Origin: Brachynemurus nebulosus
Lineage: Eukaryota; Arthropoda; Insecta; Neuroptera; Myrmeleontidae
DNA: 64,000 bases
Assembly: GCA_035578155.1 (NCBI GenBank)
Contig: JAPWDM010000009.1
Location: 5,554,001 to 5,618,000, forward strand
Direction of reading: 5' to 3'
Shown: positions 29,001 to 38,344 of the stretch, piece after piece
Layout of the letters: each line of letters begins with the position of its first letter
Numbering within the stretch: position 1 is the first letter of the stretch
Notes under the pieces: model-generated
Told to the model about the DNA's origin: nothing
What the model saw: only the letters and a program-made list of their open reading frames with translations
Databases searched by the model: none
Translations under genes and position numbers: made by a program

Positions 29001-32000
29001 CTCACTGAGTGATGGACATTGTCGTAGTATAAATAAATTGTTTACTTACGTATAGTAACAATGAGATGACATTTTTTTGATTTAATTCGAGAAAAATTTT
29101 TGTTGTCAAAAATAATATATATAAACAAATTAATTAATAACTAACTTTATCTTGATTTCTATTTTGAAATCAAATTATTTTATATAAAATATTTAAAGTA
29201 CTTTTTTTTGTATTTAATTTTTGAAAAAAAAAAAAAAAAGTAAAATTTATTAGACAGTTATAAGACAGTTTTACCAATTAATATGCGCAAACACGAAATA
29301 GTTATGGAAAAATGTATATGGTTGTGTTGTTCCCCTTTTACCCGTTATAAGGTTGGTATCACTGCTACACCGTTAGGTCACCCGTGCGTCAATATATAAA
29401 GCACTTTCAAAAAAACCTTTTATTTTTAAATATAAAGGAGAAATGTAAAAACTAATGTGTTTTTCTTCATTAATGCCCGCTCCTTCTCCTCTTCTTTCCC
29501 CTCTTATATATAGTCTTCTTATTATTCATTTATATTCTACATTTATAATATTATTCTAATATTTACTTTTTATAAAAAATGGTTCGTTGTATTTGTAGAA
29601 TTTGAAATTTTTATATAAGGGCCCCAAAAAAGTCGAGAAGCTTTTACATATTTTTTTTAAGTAAATTGCAATCAAGGTGAAAGTGCAGGGGGAAACATTT
29701 CGAAACTATTTTTCTATGTTAAACCTGTAACAAAATCGTTAACAATTTGATTCTGAAAATCATTAATTTTCAACAATGATTCAAATTATTGTCTATTCAA
29801 AATATTATCTTGAAAATGACGTAACAATTTGTAAACAAATGTCGATTTTAATATTTCTGTTATAGCTTAAACATACTGAAGTAATAATAAGTAATCGAGA
29901 TATTTGAAAAGTATAAAAATGTATAATAATTTAAAAAAAAAAAAAAAATTCAAAATTAAAATCGATACAGACCGGCAAAGTAGTGACTCAAAGAAAAAAG
30001 GTGTCTCCTGGTTGACGTGATTCTAACCCTCCTGGTGATCTCAAACATAGAATTTTAGTTAATTCTTAATAAACAAGGATGTAGAATTAGTTAGACGTAG
30101 CCGATTTGAAAATAAATTTTTTCACAAAATGGCGTCCATTTAAAAGAAAAAGCCATTTTTTCGCCTCCTTTCTTCAACTTTCTTTTAAAAATTGAAATTT
30201 TTTTAAAAATTGAAAAAAAATTAATTTCAAAAACCCCTACGTCCAACCAATTTTTATAGTATTAAAAAGGTCTTTACCAAATTTCAAGTCAATCGGTGCA
30301 TTAGAATTTGAGATATCATATCAATCATATCGAAAAAAGTAGTTTCGAGTAATTTATATTAAAAATTTGAATTTAACACTGAAAAGATACACAGTACACA
30401 GGAAAAATTAATCATAACTCCGAAAATAATTCGAATTTCCGTGAATCCTTGTAGAGGCTCATTCTTAAAGGTCTGAACTTTGAAAATATGAAAAAAAAAA
30501 TAAAAATCGATTTTTTCGAATTTCTAGACTAGAATACCACTTTAGTATGTTAGTAAAAGTTTGATGGTTATAAAGATTGAAACTGACGTTTGTTTGTCCT
30601 CAAATCGTGACGTCATACCTTTTTTGCTTTGAAGTTCTATCAAGAATTTTTGCTAGTTAATAAAAATGGCTTGATGGCACACGCTGTATTCAACAAATTT
30701 TCGCAATTATCTTTCAGAAAAAATAAATATATAAATGTATATGTATATATGTATGTTCGTCGCTTTAAAATAATAATAATTATAGAAGTGAATGAATTTT
30801 TTTTTTTTTTTAGAAAGTCCCATCTGGCTTGATTAGTCTTCTTTGTAGTTACACATATACATAACGTATTTCCAAGTCAGTGTTACCAACTATACGAACT
30901 AACTAACATCTAGAAACATTTTAATTGTAACGTGTATAACACACACCAGATTGTAGCACATTATAGAGTTGAAACTGATGTTGGAACGAGCGACAAAAAG
31001 TGTCCCAAGTTGACAAGTATTGGTCATTTGTTATACTTTTTTATATTTAATTACAGAAAAATTCATTTGTATCCGCGCGCTCGTCTAGAGTGCGCTACAA
31101 TAATTCTCTGTCCTGACTTGAATTTTTAATTTCGTGCGCGCAAATACTGACAATGTACATATGTACAACTGTAGAAATACAAGCACAAAAAAAAAAACTT
31201 AAAATAATACTCTTCTATTTGAAGGTATCAAAGTGTCATTAGTTTTTTTTTCACTATTTTTAATTTGCAGTGTCCCTCACCCCCCCCCCCCCCCGCCATT
31301 TTTATACAACAATCTCGTATATAATCCTTAATGATACAAATTTACTTGAAATCCACTTATTAGTTTAAGGATTATGTTGTTTTTTTTTTTGTAGAATTTT
31401 TTTATTTGTTTGAATTTTTCTCGTGGCAGGACATGGCGCGCATGACAAGCATATTGATGTCTTCGCTGCATGGTTTTTTTTTTGAAAAATGAAATATTTT
31501 TGAATTAATATTAGGTCATATCTCACACATTACTGAATGATAAATTGTCGCAAAAAAAAAAACAACAAAATAACTAGGGTAACACGCTTGTCGATTTTTG
31601 CTTACCATTACATGTAGCGAATAGGGTTAGAGTACCAGATTCACATACATAATATTGAATATGTGCTAATGTATATTGTAAAACGAATGGGTACCTATTT
31701 TTTTGATACATTTTTTATTTTTTTGGTGTGACACTGTTTGGTACAATGGAGCCTCACTAATGCAAACTTTTTGTTCTCATCATTACTGTCAAAGTTTATG
31801 AAAGTATTTAAATATCAAAAACTCATCAAAAAAGACTTGCTGAAATTTTCTGAAAGAATCAGAATTACAAAGAAACTGAACAGTGAATAAAAAAGTACGG
31901 AAGCCCGTACGGCTCACCAACTGACTGTGTCGCTAGCATCATTTTTTCCACTGACTAGCGACTTGCAGGCTGCCACTCACCAGTGACTGGCGACTACTTT

Positions 32001-35000
32001 TGTAGGTTATATTTTTTTTTCTTTACTTTTTGAATTAAATATTAAGTATAAAGGACTGTACCCGAATTTTTGAAAAACACGATAGAAATATATCATTATC
32101 TAAAATAGAAAAACTTCTTTTGATATTAGCATCAAAAAGAAAAAAATATTAAGAAGCCAAACGTTAAAGATATTATTCCTGCTCTTGTTGAATAGTTAGT
32201 TTAACACATGTGTCACACAAGCCAATTTTACTTAACATTTAATAGGTATACACAGAAGTTGCAACAACAAACGAGAATCCAAAAGTAACGATATACTATT
32301 TATTACTTATGTAACTACACTAAAAATTTACAGTTTTCACCTACAAATTATTATTAGGTTAATTAAGGGTACAGAAAATACTATGATTGAATTTAATCAT
32401 TCAATATTTCAAGATCACATTCATTTTTATTTATTTCATATGTAAGTTCAATTGCTTCAGGAAAATATTTTTTTTAAAGTAGGTACTTAAATATTTTTAA
32501 CGGGTAGTTGTAATGATCGGCTATCATCTATTACTTTTATTAGATCCATAATAACTTTAAATAACTCTATATACAAAACATTGTATGATTGTACATACAA
32601 ATAGTACAAGACAATCACATAACCTACAAAAGTAGTCGCCAGTCACTAGTGAGTGGCAGCCTGCTAGTCGCTAGTCAGTGGAAAACGTGATGCTAGCGAC
32701 ACAGTCAGTTGGTGAGCCCTACGGGCTTCCGTAAAAAAGTAAAGCTGTTGGAGGCATACATGTTGCAACAAGTTGAACCGAAATATCTGATGCCTCCGAC
32801 TGCTTTACTTTTATATTCACTTTTCTTCTTTTCATTTCATCTTAAATCTTCTTTTTTAAACCTTTTACTGCTAGTGACAAGTACAATAGATTAGATTACA
32901 AAAAGAGAAAGAAAATCAAAGATGACAACATCAAAAAGTGACACCCTAGGAATTTGCAAAATAGAAATTATAGGTACTAAACTATATTGGTAAAATTCAA
33001 CATTACTTACAAGTATACCGTATTTCAAAGACGTGAATATATACATATCAAAGCATTTTGAGCCGCCATATTGCATGACGAGTTAACTTGTTTAAATCAT
33101 TAGAAGAGTTAAATTTCAAACTATAAATAATGGAACAAATATTTTGCGTCACTATATTTTTTGATTGTGGCAAATGTTTCGAATATTAGTTGTTCATTTT
33201 CAAATAAAGTTTAACAATGCACAACTAATTGTTTACTACGACTATTTTGAATAAACTGTACAACATAAATTTTTGTCTACCCTCCGAGGTTCTACTGTAT
33301 CCATATTTGTTATCCATGCTGATGATGATATCTCTCTACGTATATACATACATTGATGTGCGATATTTTAAGTTCCAATGTACCTACCAGCCGCAGAGTG
33401 GCAATATTAATATTTATTATTTAATGTAAACAGATCATTTTTTTGCAATGTATCACCATTAGAACTTGTTTCAAAAAAAAAAAATGAAATGAAATGGACT
33501 CTTTTGAACCTTCCCGTACTCCTTCGCCAGTACATATTTACCGAATGAAATATTCGACACATTTTATATGATTTGCGGCGAAAGTGAGCGGGATGAGTGA
33601 GCAACCGTATGTCTGTATAGTGGCGCCATCTCTACTACCATGATGATGTTGTTGTTGATGTTGATGATGATGATGATTATGATGGTGTTAATTTTTTTGT
33701 TTTTTTTTGCGATGACCATTTTTGACATTAGTGGGAGAAAAAATGTTTGGTAAAGCCATTTATAAGTTTGATGATGATATATTAAAAAATCTTTTTTTGG
33801 TTTTTTTTTTTCGGGAACGCATTAGATAATAATAGGAGGTATTTTGTTAATTAGAATATAAAACGGGCGGTATTGTCACTTTGTTATGTATGTGACATTC
33901 GTATTGAACCGAGCACGAAAACAAATGGACGTAATACATTTTGTTCAATTTTGTCATATTTTGATACTACAATGTTTCTTTTTTTGCCCCCCGCTAAAGA
34001 GCGCTAAAATAACCAAAATGTATGAATGTGCTATAAAAAGTGCGCATTTTTTCAAACGATCCCAGTCTTACTAGTTGAAAAAATATTCCCAGACACTTTT
34101 GATAGTTTCTTTGTCAACGTATGATTGTCTTTTTCTAATTCCAGTCAAACAAATAAATAGTGCATAGGGTACTAATTGAACATTAGGTTACGAAATAATA
34201 ATAAATAATAAGTTAATAACACTATTTTATATTTTTATGTAAATTCCGTTTATTCAATCATAATTTGATTACAGAAGAATATTTCTTAAAGAAACCGAAA
34301 ACAAATGACATTAATGATAACATATACATAAAATAACTGAATGACTGGATTCATTGCAAAATATTTAATACTATTAAAAATATAATTTTGAAAAATACAA
34401 ATCAATGGATGTCAATATGTACTGCTTAGAATTTTCAAATCAGATAGTTTATTCTAATTGAAAATAACATATTTCACTTTTCTTTACAGTATTGCATCAT
34501 TTTTTTTAACTTTGTGAAGATGAAATATTATTATGTCAAATATTTAAAAAACTAAATAAAAACCACTGATTAAGAACACTGGTGTAGTGTTGAAAAGTGT
34601 ACGACAAGGACAAAAAAGAAGGAAACCTACAAAAGTGTCTGGGAATATTTTTTCAACTATATTTTATTTCTTAAGTTCTTAAAAATTGCTACTGTCTTAA
34701 GGGACAGTATCACATTCCATTCAAATTTGATTATTTAGCACATGTAGCAGTGAAGATCTTAAAACTAAAATATTTTCCTGTGGTAAAAAGTAGCCTATAA
34801 CATTCTCTGTTCAAACAAACAAATAAACCAACAAACTCACTTACACATTTATAATATTAATTAGGGTACCATATTGTCCGTCATATTTTGTCAAAATTCC
34901 CTCATGATCGATTTTGTCAAAAAATATATTGGAAACTGTCAAATAGGCGTGGCTTAATAAAAATGGCTGCAATGGAAGCAAAGAAATTTTGTTGAAGGAG

Positions 35001-38000
35001 AAAAAGTTTTGTATCTGAAAAATAGTTAAAACGTAGTAAAAATATGAAAAAAATGAGTGAATGAGTTAATGAATATTAGCAATATACAAACGTCAAATTT
35101 GAATGGTAAAATCTCATAAATAACTGAAGAATTGTCAACGAATGGAAGAAACAAATCAATTATATTTAAATGCAGATCTGTAAAGTTCAAATCATTAATG
35201 CTATTTCAGCAAATGCACTTTAAGAATAGTCTGATTTTTACACACCAGATGTCATGCCCTCATTCAACAGATCCCAATGCCTACAATATAAAATAATTTC
35301 TCAAAATACAGTCAGTGTATGAACTGGAAACATAAAAATTCTAGAAAGATCCATCAAACAACATTTATCTTGTTTATTGTTTCAGAAATCACTTGCTGGA
35401 CGAACGTCTGTTCAGTTGTTCAAGATTCGTCGAATGTAAACAAGTTAAATGGCATCCCGGATCACCAAACGATAATCACCTTCTAGTACTCACCTCCGAT
35501 AATATGATTCGCGTTTATCGAATCGAAAACGGTGAAGCCATAACTGAACGTGTATGGACGGTGGGTAAAAAACCGATTGGTATTATGGGTAATTCACGTG
35601 TACCAATACTGGTCGCGTTGGGCGAGACGGGTGTTGATTTTGATTTTGGCCCACCGGAAGTGACAAAGAATCGTAATAAATATCCAGTCAATTGTAAACA
35701 GTGGGAATTACTCGAATGGCCGATATTTATTTTACGCGGTAACGGTGACATCTATACAATTGTCACGAAACTTTATAATGATTTGTACGTTGAAAGTAGT
35801 AAAAAAAATTAATTTGCAAGTTTTACAAAATAATATTTAATTATTTTTCAGATGGGAGGATGCTGAATTATGTGGTCCACTCAGCATGCAACCGGCGGCC
35901 GATGATAATTATGGCGTTGACGCATGCGCAATCATTTGTCTACAGTCCACACCGCCAGTGATCGCGATTTCAACTTGTACCGGAACCATTTATCACTGTG
36001 TCGTATTAACCGCTGAAGATAATGATGATTTAGTTGTAGTAATAATTTTCAGGCTTCGTTTGAAAGGATTTTCCACTAATTTTTCGTACTTTTTAAGGAC
36101 TGGAAATCAGAAGAATCAAATTTACCGGATAAATCGTTGTATGTGTTTGAATCGATTGAATTAGAGTTGGGTCTTTCGTTATCCGACAAAGAGGATTTAG
36201 GTCACACTTGTCCAATATTTTTCCATCACGATGCCGTCAGTAAATCGCGATATTTTTGTACGCATGACACTGGCGTTCATGCGATTACGATATCATTGGT
36301 CAATCAACTGGAAGAATTCGTCAGTTCGACCGGTAAATTTTTCCAAAAAAAATGCAATGTCACTTAAAATATTTCACGGACCACTAATTTATTTATCAAT
36401 TTTAGATAATATTGAAGATAGTTTGCCCCATATGAATGAACCGAGCACAGCCGAATATCTCATCTGTACCCACGCCACCTCATCCGATATTAATCCAGTA
36501 TTAGGAATTGCAATGTTATATAATCCGGGAACACTGATTGCCCTATTAGGTTCCGGGCAAATAATCTCGCTACCGCTAGTTAGTGTTTTACTCCCCACAG
36601 TAAATCTAGAAAAAGAAGAGATTGAAGATTCTGATATTGTTTCCCCCACCAAAAAAGTACGTAATCCCCCTCGCGAAAGTGTTTTGTATATTTACCCAGC
36701 GAATGTTTTTGCAGATTTTGAAGCAACCATTCGACGAATACATCAAAACATTTTTGAAACCAAACTTAACGCAACCAATTCTGAAATTGGGCGGCATTAA
36801 TAATAATTACAAAGAGTGTTACGAACTGTTCTATCGTGCCACCGAAACGTTCCGGACCGAACATTTCAAAAAATTGGAACGTGTTCGGGAAGAGATTGAA
36901 AAACGGGTCAAAGCGTTGCAGCTGCTAAAAGAATATCAACAGAAGGAATTGAAACGTTTGGAGCGGGAAAAAGAATATACGAAAGAATTTGCGGAGAAAT
37001 TGGCCGAAAAGTATGAAGACATTAAAGACAAGCAAGAAGAATTGAGTAAAAGGGCGGAAAATTTATTACGATTAGTCAATCAGAAACAACCGACACAAAT
37101 AAAGGCCGAGAAAGAATTGGAAAAGAGTATTAAGGCCGATTTTGAAAAATTGGAATACTTCAAAAAGATGTTCGATCAGATACGGCGGAAACAGAAATAT
37201 CAAGCCGACAAGGTGATATAAATTTGTCAGATAAGTTTCCCTCTTTAGCTGGGAGTAATCGATTACTGAGGAAGGAGCTATAATGCAAATCTAAATTTTA
37301 ATCGATATGTACCTTTTTATCCAAGAAATGAACCAATAATTCAATCAAGTAGTTTGCCTATTACGATATAGATGTCGCGTTCAACTTTTAATAGTTTTGA
37401 TATTTTTTGAAGTCTCGTAACAGATTTTAAAACGATATTCTACCAAATATATATATATACCGTGAAATTATATTTTCGCCTTAAAGTTCATAAAAAATTA
37501 TAACGCAAAATATTTTAGAATCTAACCTCGAAAATACTTTAAAAATTTGAGCAAAGTGGGACTAGCAGTAAATAAGATAATGACATTTAATGGGATTTCA
37601 TGGTAGCGCCGTGGATACTATTACTCCGAATGCAATGCAATTTGTAGGGAACCATCTAGGAACCAAACTGCATAATTTCTGACAATTTCATAAAAAAGAA
37701 TTGAATAGTTCAGAAGTTATGCCACTTGATGCAAACTGGCGACACACAGACGGACGGACGGACGGACAGACACCAAACCAAAATTGTTCAGGGAGTTCGA
37801 AAACGTAAAATGTGCGTAAAAAATTTAATTTTGGAGGGAAAAAATTTTTTATTTCTCAAAAGTGATCACAATGCTTCCGCTACTTTAGTAGTCTCGGAAG
37901 CAAAATTATCATTCAGAACAACTGTTATATAATGATTTGACACATATTCATTAATTCATTGAAAATTATTAACATTTTTAATTTTTGACTTCAGTAAATA

Positions 38001-38344
38001 TTTGATATTAACCGTAAATATTTGATATCCAAAATTATCGAAGAATAATTTTCAACCTTTGACCGTAATATTTATGAAAACTTTTGAAATGTGTTAAATT
38101 TACACTTTTTGACGTTTTAGATCCAAGCATGGCGAAACCAACAAAAGAAAAATGAGAAACAATTGGGCACCATACAGACTAACACGATTAAATCAACGCT
38201 TTCAATGATGTAAGATCATTTTTTCGGAGGTTATGTAAATTTTTTATGAATTTACTTAACGAAAATTTTATTTTCAGGACTCAACAGATTGGAGAATTGA
38301 AAAAAGACATTTTTACCTGTAAAAAAGAACTAGGTCTTGCTTAA
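2384..38344 (+). CDS. Nup88: Nup88 nucleoporin (fly members only), spliced, 5' end missing
   Basis: Nup88 sits on the cytoplasmic face of the nuclear pore with Nup214 and controls CRM1-dependent export. Eight exons can be joined: 2384-2553, 35386-35784, 35852-36038, 36098-36332, 36406-36656, 36715-37212, 38121-38209 and 38278-38344. They total 1896 bases, or 631 residues plus stop, with every phase consistent. The N-terminal part matches the Nup88 beta-propeller: SDNMIRVYR, ALGETGVDFDFGP, PAADDNYGVDACAI and YHCVVL are family signatures. The exon at 36715-37212 encodes a long charged coiled coil (EKRVKALQLLKEYQQKELKR, AEKLAEKYEDIKDKQEE). The animal family is about 700-740 residues, so roughly 70-110 N-terminal residues are missing, presumably encoded left of the window. 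The end of the third exon is the least certain junction: GTTGTA, GTAGTA and GTAATA all keep the frame. Confidence 0.95.
6439..6725. mobile_element. Foldback element (MITE-like)
   Basis: A stretch of about 38 bases beginning GAAGCAATATGCAACATAA (6522-6562) recurs inverted at 6646-6686. The outer arms AAAGCTTTTTCTTAAAAAA also pair. The left arm has an extra stretch of about 45 bases. No coding capacity; no target duplication was defined. Confidence 0.65.
6809..6881 (-). pseudogene. tRNA-like sequence (pseudo-tRNA or tRNA-derived SINE head)
   Basis: Read on the minus strand, 73 bases fold as a cloverleaf. There is a 7-bp acceptor stem (GGATCGG with CCGATCT, one G-U), an A box TAGCTTAGTGG, a 4-bp anticodon stem plus one mismatch, a 5-base variable loop and a perfect 5-bp T arm around GTTCAAG. 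The anticodon loop reads CCGGTTA: C replaces the invariant U33, and GGT is not a normal eukaryotic anticodon. It is therefore probably a pseudogene or the pol III head of a SINE. Confidence 0.6.
8208..8429. repeat. Large palindrome with ribozyme-like core, copy 1
   Basis: Arms of about 60 bases (8281-8342 and 8369-8429) are nearly perfect inverted repeats centred on a short loop, containing AACCGGTT and CTGAAGATGAGC motifs. The flank at 8208-8235 (TTTACTTTGTGAAAATCCAT) is shared with the second palindrome near 24200, so both belong to one family. See 24207-24482. Confidence 0.75.
10677..10772. repeat. Compact nested hairpin
   Basis: GCAATGGCTATTACTCAC (10677-10694) pairs with GTGAGTAATAGCTATCATTG (10752-10771). 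An inner stem pairs GCATTACGACACTCGCC with GGCTCGTGTCGCAAT. Small foldback, GC-richer than its surroundings. Confidence 0.65.
10881..11536. mobile_element. hAT-type non-autonomous transposon (MITE), 656 bp
   Basis: The ends TAGAGATGTCGATTTT and AAAATCGACATCTCTA are inverted repeats. The element is flanked by a perfect 8-bp target duplication TTACAAAT (10873-10880 and 11537-11544). An 8-bp duplication and a terminal TAGAG are hAT hallmarks. Sub-terminal regions are rich in AATCGATT-type palindromes. The interior open frame of 108 codons shows no transposase motif. Confidence 0.85.
12511..12680. repeat. Foldback repeat
   Basis: GTGCACCTATTGAATAGTA near 12513 pairs with TATTGTATAATATTTTTTGC on the right. 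The inner arms TTGCTTTTACTGAT and ATCAGTAAAGGCAC flank a GACCC/GGGTC tip. No coding content. Confidence 0.6.
13941..14002. repeat. (TA)n microsatellite
   Basis: About 30 uninterrupted TA units. Confidence 0.95.
15506..15737 (+). mobile_element. Tandem LTR-end/primer-binding-site remnants of a gypsy-like retroelement
   Basis: TGGCGCCCAACGTGGGGC occurs twice, at 15544-15561 and 15720-15737, 176 bases apart. It is the complement of the 3' end of a lysine tRNA (CUU type), the classic reverse-transcription primer site. Each copy is preceded by related sequence (GTAATATTC, CTCATCACTA, AATT), as at an LTR 3' end, and followed by TCTCCAAGAATTTACAAAA. No gag, pol or env reading frame is present nearby, so these are fragments only. 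Confidence 0.65.
16385..16800. mobile_element. Non-autonomous element with perfect 35-bp terminal inverted repeats
   Basis: 16385-16419 (starts ACAGGGGAAAAACGATCAG) is the exact reverse complement of 16766-16800. The interior is AT-rich with two related copies of an ATTATAnGCGCATTTTTCAAC segment. No target duplication is obvious, and the 69-codon interior frame has no recognisable domain. Confidence 0.75.
17630..19461. other. Intronic block with diverged dispersed repeats
   Basis: 18130-18400 is related to 25590-25860 (shared GGTATAAA, CTTGAAACTACGTTTTCCAAA-type core and ACAAATAAA tail). The rest is AT-rich with (ATT)n near 19110 and no coding signal. Confidence 0.45.
19466..19746. mobile_element. 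piggyBac-like MITE, 281 bp
   Basis: The left end CCCTTAACCGGTAAGGTGA is preceded by TTAA (19462-19465). The right end is its reverse complement with two changes, followed by TTAC (19747-19750, one base off TTAA). TTAA targets and terminal CCC are piggyBac features. The 99-codon frame inside is not a recognised protein. Confidence 0.65.
22575..22799 (-). CDS. Possible small membrane protein ORF (weak)
   Basis: A 74-codon frame whose translation has two hydrophobic stretches (SSIIIIILYLIIF and MWFCCFMFAVLGPLLAAF) separated by a charged ARKEDEQDA turn, suggesting a hairpin membrane peptide. It lies antisense inside the giant Nup88 intron in a locally GC-richer patch. I recognise no family. Open frames also exist in other phases here, so this may be chance. 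Confidence 0.15.
   Translation of the reverse strand: MCAPLVACSSIIIIILYLIIFARKEDEQDAAMWFCCFMFAVLGPLLAAFPRSFHLAVFSLGRATKLYFIIFVLN
24207..24482. repeat. Large palindrome with hammerhead-like core, copy 2
   Basis: The arms 24229-24330 and 24376-24482 are near-perfect inverted repeats. Each arm carries CTGATGA, a short GGC/GCC stem, then GAAA, the conserved order of a hammerhead ribozyme core. The flank TTTACTTTGTGAAAATCCAT is shared with the palindrome at 8208-8429. No protein is encoded. Confidence 0.75.
25840..26245 (+). repeat. Spaced TCACTTACATTAC repeats
   Basis: (G)GTCACTTACATTAC or a one-base variant occurs at about 25840, 26021, 26206 and 26230, in AT-rich intronic DNA. The role is unknown. 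The block from 25400 also contains a degenerate dispersed repeat related to 18130-18400. Confidence 0.5.
26923..26955. repeat. (CT)n microsatellite
   Basis: Nearly pure CT dinucleotide run with one CG interruption. Confidence 0.9.
27629..28297. mobile_element. TTAA-flanked MITE, 669 bp
   Basis: TTAA at 27625-27628 and at 28298-28301 flank ends GGGGAGATTC and GGAACCTCCTC, which are imperfect inverted repeats. The interior shares a CTCGAAAGTACGTTTTTCGA-type core with the elements at 29902, 43634 and 55165. The TTAA target resembles piggyBac, but a GGG start is atypical, so the superfamily is open. Confidence 0.6.
28619..28701 (-). pseudogene. Degenerate tRNA-Arg-like sequence
   Basis: On the minus strand the 5' end GGTCCTGTGGCGCAAAGGAT closely resembles tRNA-Arg(UCU), with A box TGGCGCAAAGG and B box GGTTCGAATC. 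The middle is expanded and the acceptor stem no longer pairs. This fits a dead tRNA copy or a SINE promoter region. Confidence 0.5.
29902..30540 (-). mobile_element. Truncated copy of the GGGGGTATTCTAGTCT element
   Basis: It reads on the minus strand as the 43634-44322 element: the terminal AGACTAGAATACCAC at 30526-30540, a shared CTCCTGGTTGACGTGATTC block near 30005 and a shared CTACGTC / GCCGATTTGAAA segment. The far terminus is missing, so the copy is truncated. Confidence 0.7.
31897..32732. mobile_element. MITE with 114-bp terminal inverted repeats and 8-bp target duplication
   Basis: 31897-32010 and 32619-32732 are long inverted repeats beginning ACGGAAGCCCGTA. The direct repeat AAAAAAGT (31889-31896 and 32733-32740) flanks the element. 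The arms differ at only a few positions, which suggests recent movement. An 8-bp duplication is seen in the hAT and P superfamilies. The 608-bp interior is AT-rich with no transposase. Confidence 0.85.
33639..33690. repeat. (ATG/TTG)n trinucleotide run
   Basis: GATGATG and GTTGTTG units alternate. A similar (GTC/GTT)n run lies at 4365-4395. Confidence 0.8.
34073..34658. mobile_element. Foldback element with perfect 29-bp terminal repeats
   Basis: 34073-34101 (starts AGTTGAAAAAATATTCCCAG) is the exact reverse complement of 34630-34658. The flanks allow a TA duplication if the ends are extended by one or two bases, as in Tc1/mariner elements. The interior is AT-rich, non-coding, and lies about 730 bases before Nup88 exon B. 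Confidence 0.7.
35386..35784 (+). CDS. Nup88: Nup88 exon B
   Basis: It begins after tgtttcag. Its first base completes the arginine codon split across the giant intron, giving IIYCRNHLLDERLF. It encodes further propeller blades (KWHPGSPNDNHLLVLTSDN, VDFDFGPPEV). The donor is taken as TT|GTACGT because only this site leaves two bases, and with the next exon's first A it reads D-L-W. Confidence 0.9.
35852..36038 (+). CDS. Nup88: Nup88 exon C
   Basis: It encodes WEDAELCGPLSMQPAADDNY and the following YHCVVLTAEDNDDL, highly conserved in Nup88. The 3' end is 36032, 36035 or 36038, all in frame; 36038 (GTA|GTAATA) is chosen on donor quality. The intron that follows is only about 59 bases. Confidence 0.82.
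36098..36332 (+). CDS. Nup88: Nup88 exon D
   Basis: It starts in phase 0 with DWKSEESNLPDKSLYVFESI, matching the vertebrate segment ending SLYVFECVELEL. It ends ACCG|GTAAAT in phase 1. It contains the conserved RYFCTHDTGVHAI. Confidence 0.9.
36406..36656 (+). CDS. Nup88: Nup88 exon E
   Basis: It follows tcaattttag, completes an aspartate codon (D-N-I-E-D-S) and continues through YLICTHATSSDINPVLGIAM. It ends AAAAAA|GTACGT in phase 0. The frame stays open past this donor by chance, but only removal of a 58-base intron restores the conserved QPFDEYIKTFL sequence. Confidence 0.88.
36715..37212 (+). CDS. Nup88: Nup88 exon F (coiled coil)
   Basis: It follows tgtttttgcag, in phase 0 at both ends (AAG|GTGATA). 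It encodes ECYELFYRATETFR, equivalent to the vertebrate ECLQLLSRATQVFR, and then about 120 residues of Lys/Glu-rich heptads predicted to form the C-terminal coiled coil that binds Nup214. Confidence 0.93.
37213..38120 (+). other. Nup88 intron with a dispersed repeat
   Basis: It begins GTGATA and ends GTTTTAG. A stretch at about 37560-37790 ends in (GACG)n followed by GACAGACACC, a pattern typical of arthropod interspersed repeats. No coding signal. Confidence 0.6.
38121..38209 (+). CDS. Nup88: Nup88 exon G
   Basis: It follows gacgttttag and encodes IQAWRNQQKKNEKQLGTIQT and the next eight residues. It ends ATGAT|GTAAGA in phase 2. It is the heptad-rich region near the C terminus. Confidence 0.88.
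38278..38344 (+). CDS. Nup88: Nup88 exon H (last)
   Basis: It follows ttattttcag and encodes TQQIGELKKDIFTCKKELGL, one alanine and TAA. An AATAAA lies 59 bases after the stop. Confidence 0.88.

Larger units (their letters stand above)
2554..35385 (+). other. Giant Nup88 intron, 32,832 bases
   Basis: It begins GTAAAC and ends TTTCAG, and joins two halves of one arginine codon in a conserved Nup88 segment. Translation in all frames gives only short, low-complexity reading frames with no recognised domain, so no nested host gene is claimed. It is filled with separately listed inverted-repeat elements, tRNA-like sequences, PBS remnants and simple repeats. Blocks where I see nothing beyond AT-rich sequence, homopolymer runs and short simple repeats are 2554-6438, 6882-8207, 8430-10676, 12681-13940, 14003-15470, 16801-17600, 20200-24200 and 32741-34072. 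Confidence 0.9.

Noticed and set aside
29334..29400. Third tRNA-like stretch on minus (CTAACGGTGTAGC)
   Set aside because: It has a D-arm-like segment only; no B box and no pairing acceptor stem.
37740..37790. GACG repeat considered as a CRISPR-like or satellite array
   Set aside because: It has only about five short units with no spacers and is part of a common dispersed repeat.
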